Source: Moringa oleifera (lineage: Eukaryota; Streptophyta; Magnoliopsida; Brassicales; Moringaceae). Taken from it: a stretch of 64,000 nucleotides of DNA. The stretch lies in assembly GCA_021397835.1 (NCBI GenBank), contig JAJFZO010000731.1, positions 1,218,501 through 1,282,500 on the forward strand, written 5' to 3'. The notes below the pieces were generated by a model that worked only from the letters and a program-made list of their open reading frames with translations, was not told where the DNA came from and ran no database searches. Shown piece by piece: positions 54,463 to 64,000 of this stretch. The position numbers were made by a program, and so were the translations under genes. Each line of letters starts with the position of its first letter. The first letter of the stretch is position 1.

Positions 54463-57138
54463 TATAACTATTTAATTTACTATATTAACATTAGACCCAA
54501 AGATGAATAATGAAGATATTTATTCAATTCATTCAACTTATTTCTCTAGAATGAAAAAAATAGGAAAAATTTAGTATAGCATTGGCGGTGGTTGCAACCT
54601 CAACTACCTTATCAATATGGTGTTACTTCCCAAAATGTTTTAAATGAAATATTACTCCATATAATGCTAATATTAGATATGATTATCCAATTCTTGATAT
54701 CTAATATAGCAAAGGAGAAAACCATAGAACTATTTTGAAAATGAGTAATGAGCATGGAGTTGATCCAAATTGAGATTTTGATCATATGCAACCATTATTG
54801 CATGTTCGTGAAATATTAGCATCTGTGTGTGATGATGATGCTAGTGTTAAAATAGATAAAACTTCGAGATAACATCCAATTCTTAGAGCGAAATTTACTT
54901 TATTTTGAGTTATTTGTAATGGAATCAATGGCTTTAGCTAATAACTTGTCTAATATTAAGTTTTTCCCTAACAAGAAATAACTGAAATGTGTATTGGGAT
55001 TGTATGGGAAAATTTTGAGTTTGGAGTAATTAGATTGAAGAAGTTAAACTTTAAGCTTCTTGTAAGAAAATAATTATGAATGGAATCTTCATGCCATGGG
55101 ATGTCAATGAGATTCTTTCTTTCAATTTAGCAGGTATGATAGGAAATACTCTTGCATGTTAGAGAAAGTTTATCAATGGCATTATCAAGTAAATGCAATC
55201 ATCATTATGAAGTCATAACTCATTGTTTATGCAAGAATAGTTATATTACGAAGTTAAAGAATATAATCAAAGTCATGAAAGAGATGCACATTACTTGTAA
55301 ATGATAAAGTATAACTTAAAAGATAAAAGAATATGCATTTTCTTTGGTTTATGGGCACCTAAATAAATAATAATTAGTATCTGCCTTCCTATTGTTACAT
55401 GTTGCAACAATGCAATTTAAGTATCATTATCAAAAATCAAAAGAAATGGTAATTACCACTAATTGACAATATTGTATGAGTGTTATTTTTTTATTAAATT
55501 TGCATTAGTCTTTTGCATTTATGCATCCTAGTTCTCATGTTTCTATGTTAAATATGATTGTTCTGTGATATTTAAGTGTTCTGAGGATTAAAAGAATAAA
55601 AGAAGAAGAAAATAAAAGAAATAAAGCAAAAAGGACTTAAGGAATCTAAAAGATACCAAAGAACCTAGGGACCATTTTTAAGCACACAATATTGAGAAAA
55701 ACATAGCCTCTAAATGCCTAAGCACTATTAAAAAAGATATGGCTTTTAGGCACCTATATATAATGCCTAAGAATTGTGAAACCAAAGAGGTGAAAACCAA
55801 AGATATGGCTTTTGAAGGTTTTAAAGAAAGAAAGAAAGGAGAAAGATCAAAACCTTGTCAAGACTAAAAATTTATACGATAAAGAAGATTCAATTAAAAA
55901 ATCCAAGATCCTCTCCTTGTCATCTTTCCTTCTGAAACTCAATGTTGAGTTTCTTTGATTTACTATTGTTTTTAATTATGTTATTAAGGATGATTTTAAA
56001 ATCTTAGATATGATTCTATATGTTTGATGACAATTGTTTTTATGTAATTTCCATTATTAAAATTATTTATTCTATTTCATAATTAATAGGATAAATATCA
56101 TTTAAAACCCTGACCTTTACACTATCTCTGCAAACAAATACTGAGTTTCAAAATGTATCCAAACTAATCTCGAATTTTTAATTTTGTTCAAATTGAACCT
56201 TCCGTCTAAATCAATTAAACAACGTTTATAAAAAATGGATTTATTGAAGGGCAAAAAAAAAAATTACATCAGTAGAATATATACAGGTAAACGATAGCGT
56301 TCCCCCCATTTTGGTCTTCGTCTCATTTCAAAAACCTAAATCTCATTTTTCTCCCTCAATTCATCACTCAATATTGAGAAATTTGAAGGTTTGATTGCAT
56401 GCAATGTTCTTCCTATAACTCCAAAATCTTCTTCTGGAGTTTCTTGTTGTCCATGAGGTACGTAGTTTTGCTTTAATATCGCAATGACAAATTTGAAGGT
56501 TTGATAGGATGAGCCTTCAGACGAGCCTTCACTCTCCATTGACAAATTCAGCTTCAGTTAGTATATACGTCACTAATACTTGATTCTTCAAAAAGAAAAT
56601 CACAATTAATTTACAACTTTCTTTTTTTTTTTCCTCTTATCTTTCTATTCTCTCTCTTCAAGCAACAGGGCGTTGTGTTTTCTCTGATGAAGGGAAGAGA
56701 ATAAAGCATTTAACGAACGATTTTGATTGATAGGGCTCTGCAAAAGGGCTTAGTTCATAACATAAAAATATTTTGGCAAGAATCCATATTTTTTTATTTT
56801 AATATATTTAAAGATATTTTTTTCAAAAAAATAATAAAATTTATTATAAAATTAATAATATAATACAAAAATAAGATAAATAATAAAATATAAAAATATA
56901 AAATAAAAATATATTATATTATTAATATAATATAATTAAGATAATTAAAATTTTTTTAATAAAAGTAAATAAAAAATTGAAATATGTTTTGAATATAAAA
57001 TATTTTGTGAAAGTCAAACCCTTTCTCCCCACTATTTCCTTCACCCAAACCCAAAAATTTCTAGAAAGAAAAGGTTTTCTTCTCTCTCTTTCTCTCTCAA
57101 TCTCAAGTTTAAAGACTCTCAACATCTCCTTGGTTTCC
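54463..57138. other. AT-rich intergenic DNA with possible old repeat ends
   Basis: No intact gene. About 55590-56090 (purine-rich start, a TATATAA word near 55758, then a CT-rich stretch) resembles part of an old gypsy LTR, but no partner was found. About 56100-56260 has wording like Mutator-type terminal repeats of plants (CCTGACCTTTACAC...), also unpaired. A minus-strand open frame at 56336-56545 has no known similarity. About 56770-56960 is almost pure A/T. A CT-rich leader-like stretch (57020-57130) directly precedes the satellite. Confidence 0.4.
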
Positions 57139-60100
57139 AGCCAGCCCCCTCGTCCCAGCCCCTCGACTGACTGCCCAGCGTGCGAGCCAGGAGTGCCGCG
57201 TCGCACGGACCCTAGGCACGGGTGGCACGCCCAGGCAACCCCCAGCAGGCACGGATGGGCTGCTCGCCCAGCGTGCGGCAGCGGTGGGCGCGCTAGCCAG
57301 GCCTCGGGCGCCCATCGCGAGCCAACCCCCTCGTCCTTGCCCCTCGACTGACTGCCCACCGTGCGAGCCAGGGGTGCCGTGTCACATGGACCCTAGGCAA
57401 GAGTGCCACGCCTAGGCAGCCCCCAACAGGCATGACATGGGCTACTCGCCCAATGTGCGGTAGTGGTGGGTGCGCCAGCCAAGCCGCGGGCGCCCATCGC
57501 GAGCCAGCCCCCACGTCCCTGTCCCTCGACGTAGTGCCCAACGAGTGAGCCAGGGGGGCTGCATCGCACGGACCTTGGGCACGGGTGGCACGCCCAAGTA
57601 GCCCCCAGCAGGCACGGCATGGGCTGCTCGCCCAGCGTGCGACAGCGGTGGGCGTGCTAGCCAGGCCACGGGGGCACATCGCGAGCCAGCCCCCTCGTCC
57701 CTGCCCCTCGACTGACTGCCCAGCATGCGAGCCAGGGGTGAAGCGTCGCACGGACCCTTGGCACGGGTGGCACACCCAGGTAGCCCCCAGCAAGCATGGC
57801 ATGGGCTGCTCGCCCAGCGTGCGGTAGTGGTGGGCGCGCCAGCCAGGCCGAGGGCGCCCATCGCGAGCCAGCCCCCACGTCCGTGTACTTCGACTAAGTG
57901 CCTAGCAAGCGAGCCAGGCAAGCCGCGTCACACGGACCCTGGGCATGGGTGGCACACCCAGGCAGGTCCCATCAGGCACGGCATGGGCTGCTCGCCCAGC
58001 GTGCGGCAGCGGTTGGGACGCTAGCCAGGCTGCGGGCGCCCATCGCAAGCCAGCCCCCACGTCGCTGTCCCTCGACATAGTGCCAGGTGGGCAAGCCAAG
58101 GGGGCCGCGTCGCAAGGACCTTGGGCACGGGTGGCATGCCCAAGCAGCCCCCAGCAGGCACGGGAAAATATGCTCGCCCAACGTGCCAGCCCCCTCGTCC
58201 CTGCCCTTCGATTGACTGCCCAACGTGCGAGCCAGGGGGGTCGCACGGACCTTGGGCACGGATGGCACGCCTAGGCAGCCCCAGCAGGCACAGCATGGGT
58301 TGCTTGCCCCGCGTGCGGCAGTTGTGGGCGCGCCAACCAGGCCGCGACCGCTCATCACGATCCAGCCCCCTCGTCCCTGCCCCTCGATTGACTGTCCAGC
58401 ATGCGAGCTAGGGGTGCTGCGTCGCACGGACACTAGGCACGGGTGGCACGCCCAGGTAGCCGCCAGCAAGCATGACATGGGCTGCTTGCCCAGTGTGCAG
58501 CAGCGTTGGGAGCGCCAGCCAGGCTGCGGGCGCCTATCGCGAGCCAGCCCAACGTGTGAGCCAGCCAGGCCGCGTCTCACTGTCCCTGGGCACGGATGGC
58601 ACGCCCAGGAAGCCCCAGTAGGCACAGCATGGGTTGCTCGCCCAGTGTGCAGCAGCGGTGGGTGCGCCAGCCAGTTCGCGGGCACCCATCGTGAGCCAGC
58701 CCCCTCGTCCCTGCCCCTCGACTGACTGCCAAGCGTGCGAGCCAGGGGGGCTGCGTCGCACTGACCCTGGGCACGGGTGGCACACCCAGGCAGCCCCCAG
58801 CAGGCAAGGCATAGGCTGCTTGCCGCTGCGTGCGGCAGCGGTGGGCACTCCAGCCAGGCTGCGGGTCCCCATCGCAAGCCAGCCCCCACGTCCCTGTCCC
58901 TCGACATAGTGCCCGGCGGGCGAGCCAGGGGGACTGCATCGCACGGACCTTGGGCACGTGTGGCATGCCCAAGCAGCCCCCAGCAGGCATGGTAAAATCT
59001 GCTCGCCCAGCGTGTGGCAGCGGTGGGCGCGCCAGCCAGGCCACTGGTGCCCATTGCGAGCCAGGGTTGCCGTTCCTGCCCCTCGACTAAGTGCGCAGCG
59101 TGCGAGCAAGGGTTGCCGCGTCGCACGGACCCTGGCCACGGGTGGCACGCCCAGGCTGCCCCCAGCAAGCACGGCAGCAGTGGGCGCTCCAGCCAGTTCG
59201 CGGGCGCCCATCCGGAGCCAGACTCCTCGTCCTTGCCCTTCGACTGACTGCGAAGCGTGTGAGCCAGGAGGGCTGCGTCGCACGGACCCTGGGCACAGGT
59301 GGCACGCCCAGGCAGCCCGCAGCAGGGACGGCAAGGGCTGCTCCCCTGGCCTGCGGTAGCGGTGGGCGCGCCAGCTAGGCCGCGGGCGCCCATCGTGAGC
59401 AAGCCCCCTCGTCCATGCCCCATGGTTGACTACCCGGCGTGCGAGCCAGAGGTGCCGTGTCGCGTGGACCCTGGGCACGGGTGGCACGCCCTGGTAGTCC
59501 CCAGCAGGCATGGCATGGGCTTCTCGCCCAGTGTACGGCAGCGGTGTGTGCGCTAGCCAGGCCACGGGCGCCCATCTCGAGCCAGCCCCCTCGTCCCTGC
59601 CCCTTGATTGACTGCCCAGCGTACGAGCTAGTGGTGCCGCGTCGCACGGAACCTGGGCATGGGTGGCACGCCCAGGCAGTCCCCAGCAGGTGCGGCATGG
59701 GCTTCTCACATAGCGCGCGTCAGCGGTGGGGGCGCCAGCAGGGCCGCGGGTGTCCATCGCCAGCAAGCCCCTACGTTCCTGACCCTCGACTAAGTGCCCA
59801 GCGAGCGAGCCAGAGGGGCCGCGTCGCATGGACCCTGGGCATGGGTTTCACGCCCAGGCAGCCCCTAGCAAGCATGGCATTGGTTGCTCGCCCAGCGTGC
59901 GGCGGCGGTGTGCGCATCAACCAGGCCGCGGGTGCCCATCGTGAGCCAGCCCCCTCGTCCCTGTCGCTCGACTAAGTGCCCAGCGTGCGAGCCAGAGTTG
60001 CCGCGTCGCACGGACCCTGGGCATGGGAGGCACGCCCAGGCAGCGCCTAGCAGGCACGAAATGGGCTGCCCGCCCAATGTGCGGCAGCGGTGGGTGCGCC

Positions 60101-62330
60101 AGCCAGTCCTTGGGCGCCTATCGTGAGCCAGCCACTTCGACCCTACCCCTCGATTGATTGCCAAGCGTGCGAACCAGGGCGGCTGCGTCGCACAGACTCT
60201 GGGCATAGGTGGCACACCTAGGAAGCCGCCAGCAGGCACGGCATGGGCTGCTCGCCCAGCGTGTGACAACGGTGTGCGCGCCAGCTAGGCCGCGGGCGCC
60301 CATCGCGTGCTAGCCTCCACATCCTTGTCCCTTGCCGTAGTGCCCAGCGAGCGAGCTAGGGGAGCTGCGTTGCACGGACCCTTGGCACTGGAGGCATGCC
60401 TAGGCAGCCCCCAGCAGGCACGGCATGGGCCAAGTGCCCAGCGTGCAACAGCGGTGGGCGCGCCAGCCAGGCCACAGGCGCCTATGGCGGGTCAGCCCCT
60501 TCGTCCCTGTCCCTCGAAAAAGTGCCCAGCGAGCGAGCCAGGGGAGCCGCATCACATGGACCTTGGGCACGGGAGGCATGCCCAGGAAGCCCCCAGAAGG
60601 CACGACATGGGCGAAGTGCCCAGCGTGCGGCAGAGGAGGGTGCGCCAGCCAGGCCATAGGCGACCATCGCAAGCCAGACCCCTCGTCCCTGTCCTTCGAC
60701 TAAGTGCCCAGCGAGCGAGGTAGGGGGGCCGCGTCTCACGGACTCTGGGCATGGGTGGCATGCCCAGGCAGTCCCCAGCAGGCACGGCATGGGCTGCTCA
60801 CCCATCGTTCGACAGTGGTGGGCGCACTAGCTAGGCTGCGGGCGCCCATTGCGAGCCAGGGGTGCCACGTCGCGCGGACCCTGGGCACGGGTGGCATGCC
60901 CAGGCAGCTCCCAGCAGGCACAGAATGGGCTGCTTGCCTAGCGTGTGGCAGCGGTAGGCACGCCAGCAAGGCCGTGGGCGCCAATCGCTATCCAGCCCCC
61001 TCGTCCCTACCCCTCGACTGACTGCCTAGCGTGCGAGCTAGGGGTGCTGCATCGCACGGACCCTGGGCACGGGTGGTACGCCAAGGCAACTCCCAGCAGG
61101 CACAGCATGGGCTGCTCACCCAGTGTGTGGCAGCGATGGGTGCGCTAGCCAGGCCGTGGGCGCCCATCGGGAGCCAGCCCCCACGTCCTTGTCCCTCGAC
61201 TAAGAGCCTAGCAAGCGAGCCAAGGGGGCTGCATCGCATGGACCCTGGGCACCAGTGGCATGCCTAGGCAGCCCACAGCAGTCACGGGATGGGCTGCTCA
61301 CCCAGCGTGCGGCAGCGGTGGGCGCGCCAACCAGGCCGCAGGCGCCCATCATGAGCGAGCCCCTATGTCCCTGTCCCTCGACTAAGTGCCCAGCGAGGGA
61401 GCCAGGGGGGCCGCGTCTCACGGACTCTGGGCACGGGTGGCATGCCCAGGCAGCCCCCAGTAGGCACGGCATGGGCTACTCGCCCAGCGTGCGGCAGTGG
61501 TGGGCGCGCCAGCCAGGGTGCGGGCGCCCATCGCTAGCCAGCCCCCACGTCCCAGCCCCTCAATTGACTGCCATGCGTGCGAGCTAGGGGTGCCGCGTCG
61601 CACGGACCCTGGCGACGGGTGGCACGCCCAGGCCGCCCCCAGCAGGCATGGCATGGGCTACTCGCCCAGCGTGCTGCAGCGGTGGGTGTGCCAGGCCGGC
61701 CGAGGGTGCCCATTGGGAGCCAGCCCCCATGTCCCTGTCCCTCGACTAAGTGCCTAGCGAGCGAGCCACGGGGGCTGCGTTACACGGACCCTGGGCACTG
61801 GTGGCATGCCTAGGCAGCCCCCAGCAGTCATGGCATGGGCTGCACACCTAGCATTTGGCAGCGGTTGGCATGCCAGCCAGGCCGTGGGCGCCTATCACGA
61901 GCCAGCCCCCTCGTCCTTGTCCCTCGACTGACTGCCTAGCGTGCGAGCCAAGGGTGCCGCGTCGCATGGACCCTGGGCTCGGGTGGCACGCCCAGGCAGC
62001 CCCCAGCAGGCACGGTATGGGCTGCTTGCCCAGCGTGTGGCAACGGTGGGCGTGCTAGCCAGGCGGCGGGCGCCCATCGTGAGCCAGCTCCCACCTCCCT
62101 ATCCCTCGGCTAAGTGCCCAGCGAGCGAGCAAGGGGGGCCGCGTCGCATGGACTCTAGGCACATGTGGAACGCCCATGCAGCCCCCAGCAGTCACGGCAT
62201 GGGCTGCACACCCAGTGTTTGGCAGCGGTTGGCGCGTCAGCCAGGCCGCGGGCGCCCATTGCGAGCTAGCCCCCTCATCCCTGCCCCTCGACTAACTGCC
62301 CAGCATGCGAGCCAGGGGTGCCACAGCAGT
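57139..62330. repeat. GC-rich satellite array, 181-182 bp monomer, about 29 copies
   Basis: The core GGACCCTGGGCACGGGTGGCA recurs near 57207, 57388, 57570, 57752, 57934, 58116 and so on to 62150. Nearly all spacings are 182 bp, with a few of 181 or 183. Four intervals are short (131, 153, 157 and 136 bp, ending near 58247, 58581, 59284 and 60876), so those monomers carry internal deletions. Two sequence types occur: one with CCCTCGACTGACTGCC...GCGTGCGAGCC and one with CCACGTCC...GACTAAGTGCC...GCGAGCGAGCC; they do not alternate regularly. The period and high GC fit the GC-rich satellite described in Citrus, found in fluorochrome-bright heterochromatin. Long open frames on both strands come from low stop density and are not genes. 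Confidence 0.95.
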
Positions 62331-63203
62331 CGCCAGCAGGTACGGCGCCAGTCTTGCCAGGGGCACCCCACGCGAGCCAGCCGCGAGCACGCTGTGAGGC
62401 TCAGTACATGGTGTGGGCGTTGATTTCATGGGTAAGCTGGCCTTGGTCGTGACCCCTGGCTCTGGTGGACCTTGAGGGCTGCCATGGGGTGGCTGGAGGT
62501 GCGCTGGACAGGCAGCCAGCATGCACCATGGGCCAGGCAGAGGCACAGTTGCCCTAGCCTGCTGGCCGCAATGCCTAGTTGCGAATTTGTTATGAATTGA
62601 CCGTCTTTTCATCATGGAATTGGTCTCGAAGTGACTTAAATAATTCGTGTAATTCATGAGGAGTCTGCCCCTGAAGATTGGGATCATTTCGAATCATGGG
62701 CTATTTTTGATGATTTTTTCAGTTTTTGACTGTAGAAAATTCATTAAAAAAAAATTTAGTGCCCAAAAAATTCTGAAATTTTTTCTAGTTGTAGATATGA
62801 TTATTCTCCATTTATGTACAAAATTTTAGCTCAAAATTCCATGTAAATAATTTTTTGGACCCATTATGACGGCTCAGACATATTGATGTTTCCTCCTGCC
62901 AGAGTGAAATTTCATTTAAGACGCTTTATGGGGGAGGTGGTCACCTAGCTTGCTGGGTGCCAACAGGCCATGCGTGCCTCCCCCCCTGCCCATCCTACCT
63001 GGGTAGGCGCTGGGCTTGGGCAACCCAGCGCGCATGGCATGGGCAGGGCGGCTTGCTGCCTTGCCCATCCAGCCGGTGGTGCGTGGCTGTGGCGGCCACC
63101 ACCGCCGGCAGGCAGGTGGCCGGCGACGTCAACCGAAGAGTGTGGGATGCTCGATCAGTAGCCAACGGAGTGGGGAAAATGTGGGAAATGAAATCTGCTA
63201 AAT
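62331..63203. other. mosaic GC-rich and AT-rich repeat flank
   Basis: A GC-rich stretch (62331-62570) differing from the satellite monomer is followed by an AT-richer one (62580-62920) with T- and A-runs, then by a second GC-rich stretch (62930-63150) with repeated GGCATGGGC-like words. The style resembles non-coding parts of plant LTR elements, but no LTR, primer site or protein match was found. The open frames here are composition artefacts in my view. Confidence 0.4.
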
Positions 63204-64000
63204 TGTGGGCAACAAAATGAGAAAAATCGTGGGATAATGAGCTGGGATGTGGCTACACAAGCTCGACGGTGTGGGTGATGAAGCTAACGATGATGCATGC
63301 TACGCGAGGGCCAAATCGCTGGGGGATTTCGAGCATGCGGAGTGCTTCATTGCAGGCCCTCGAGGCGGCGGATGCGGGGCTGGATCCCGACGCCCAGGCT
63401 TGCCTAGGCGAACTCGTTGCGCAGCGCGATCGATGACACGATCGTCGGCCATTAGCAATGAGCGAGCCACACGGCGAGCCTGGGCAAGGTGTGACACCCC
63501 TGCAGCCAAGGCCTCATCGGTAGGAAAAACGTGGGCAACGATATGAGAAAAATCGTGGGATAATGAGCTGGGATGTGGCTACACAAGCTCAACGGTGTGG
63601 GCGGCGAAGCTAACAATGATGCATGCTACGCGAGGGCCAAATCGCTGGGGGGATTTTAAGCATGCGAAGTGCTTCGTCGCAGGCCCTCGAGGTGGCGGAT
63701 GCGGGGCTGGATCCCGACGCCCAGGCTTGCCTAAGCGGACTCGTTACGCAGCGCGATCAACGACACGACCGTCGGCCGTTAGCAATGAGCAAGCCAATAG
63801 CTAGCTTGGGCAAGGCGTGACACCCTTGCTGCCAAGGCCTCATCGGTGGGAAAAATGTTGGCAACAAAATGAGAGAAATTGTGGGATAATGAGCTGGGAT
63901 GTGGCTAGACAAACTCGATGGTGTGGGCGACGAAGCTAACGATGATGCATGCTATGCGAGGGCCAAATCACTGGGGGGATTTTGAGCATACGGAGTGCTT
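63204..64000. repeat. 326 bp tandem repeat, 2.4 copies in the window
   Basis: GATAATGAGCTGGGATGTGG recurs with its GCTGG at 63241, 63567 and 63893, an exact 326 bp period. Copies span about 63204-63529, 63530-63855 and 63856-64000 (cut by the window end). They are highly similar, including GGCCCTCGAGGYGGCGGATG and CATGCTAYGCGAGGGCCAAATC. The family is distinct from the neighbouring 182 bp satellite and not one I recognise. Confidence 0.9.

Noticed and set aside
55590..56090. Possible second gypsy LTR downstream of the Athila element
   Set aside because: Composition and a TATA word are suggestive, but no matching partner, primer site or terminal TG...CA could be paired in the window.
57972..59423. 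483-codon minus-strand open frame and many other long frames on both strands
   Set aside because: They lie wholly in the 182 bp satellite. GC-rich repeats with few stops give long frames, and the proteins are just the monomer read in rotating frames.
57139..62330. Regular repeats considered as a CRISPR-like array
   Set aside because: The whole 182 bp unit repeats with no unique spacers, and the window is plant nuclear DNA.
62292..63546. Open frames of 60-131 codons in the GC-rich flank
   Set aside because: They follow base composition, overlap each other on both strands and carry no motif.

Overview
The window is plant nuclear DNA: AT-rich, with intron-containing genes, long-terminal-repeat (LTR) retrotransposons, Mutator-like remnants and satellite arrays. 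The GC-rich array at 57.14-62.33 kb has a 181-182 bp period. This matches what I recall of the GC-rich ~181 bp satellite of Citrus, so a Citrus or related Rutaceae genome is my best guess. That is an inference, not something proven here.

Layout: 1-2781, a decayed Ty1/copia element on the minus strand with its LTR. 4.6-5.1 kb, a cinnamyl/mannitol alcohol dehydrogenase pseudogene. 6353-10909 (-), an intact seven-exon eIF4A-III gene of 408 codons. 11.53-15.73 kb, a degenerate tandem array with hairpins and motifs like CACTA transposon ends. 17.4-21.5 kb, a broken GRF zinc-finger gene (+) facing a broken MuDR-type transposase (-), then an LTR-like block. 22-27 kb, AT-rich DNA with no gene seen. 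27063-30299 (-), a second locus derived from eIF4A-III. 30807-43092 (+), a ten-exon gene of 729 codons for a chloroplast-type protein with two polyketide-cyclase/START-like domains. 45489-54457, a complete Ty3/gypsy element of the Athila lineage with nearly identical LTRs but a defective gag-pol. 57.14-62.33 kb, the satellite. 63.2 kb to the end, a 326 bp tandem repeat.

The most interesting locus is 27063-30299. Exons 1-4 of an eIF4A-III duplicate keep open frames, conserved splice sites and intron homology to the parent gene. Helicase motif I and several other motifs are mutated, and exons 5-7 are absent. In their place lies a 1068 bp open TAF8 (TFIID subunit) exon. It has no start codon of its own ahead of the histone fold, but a CAG acceptor at its 5' edge is in phase with eIF4A-III-like exon 4. 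The sequence therefore predicts an in-frame 641-residue protein joining a dead RecA-like helicase domain to TAF8. It is transcribed divergently from the START-domain gene across about 0.5 kb.

All splice models were made by eye from conserved protein motifs and GT/GC-AG sites. None has been tested against transcripts.
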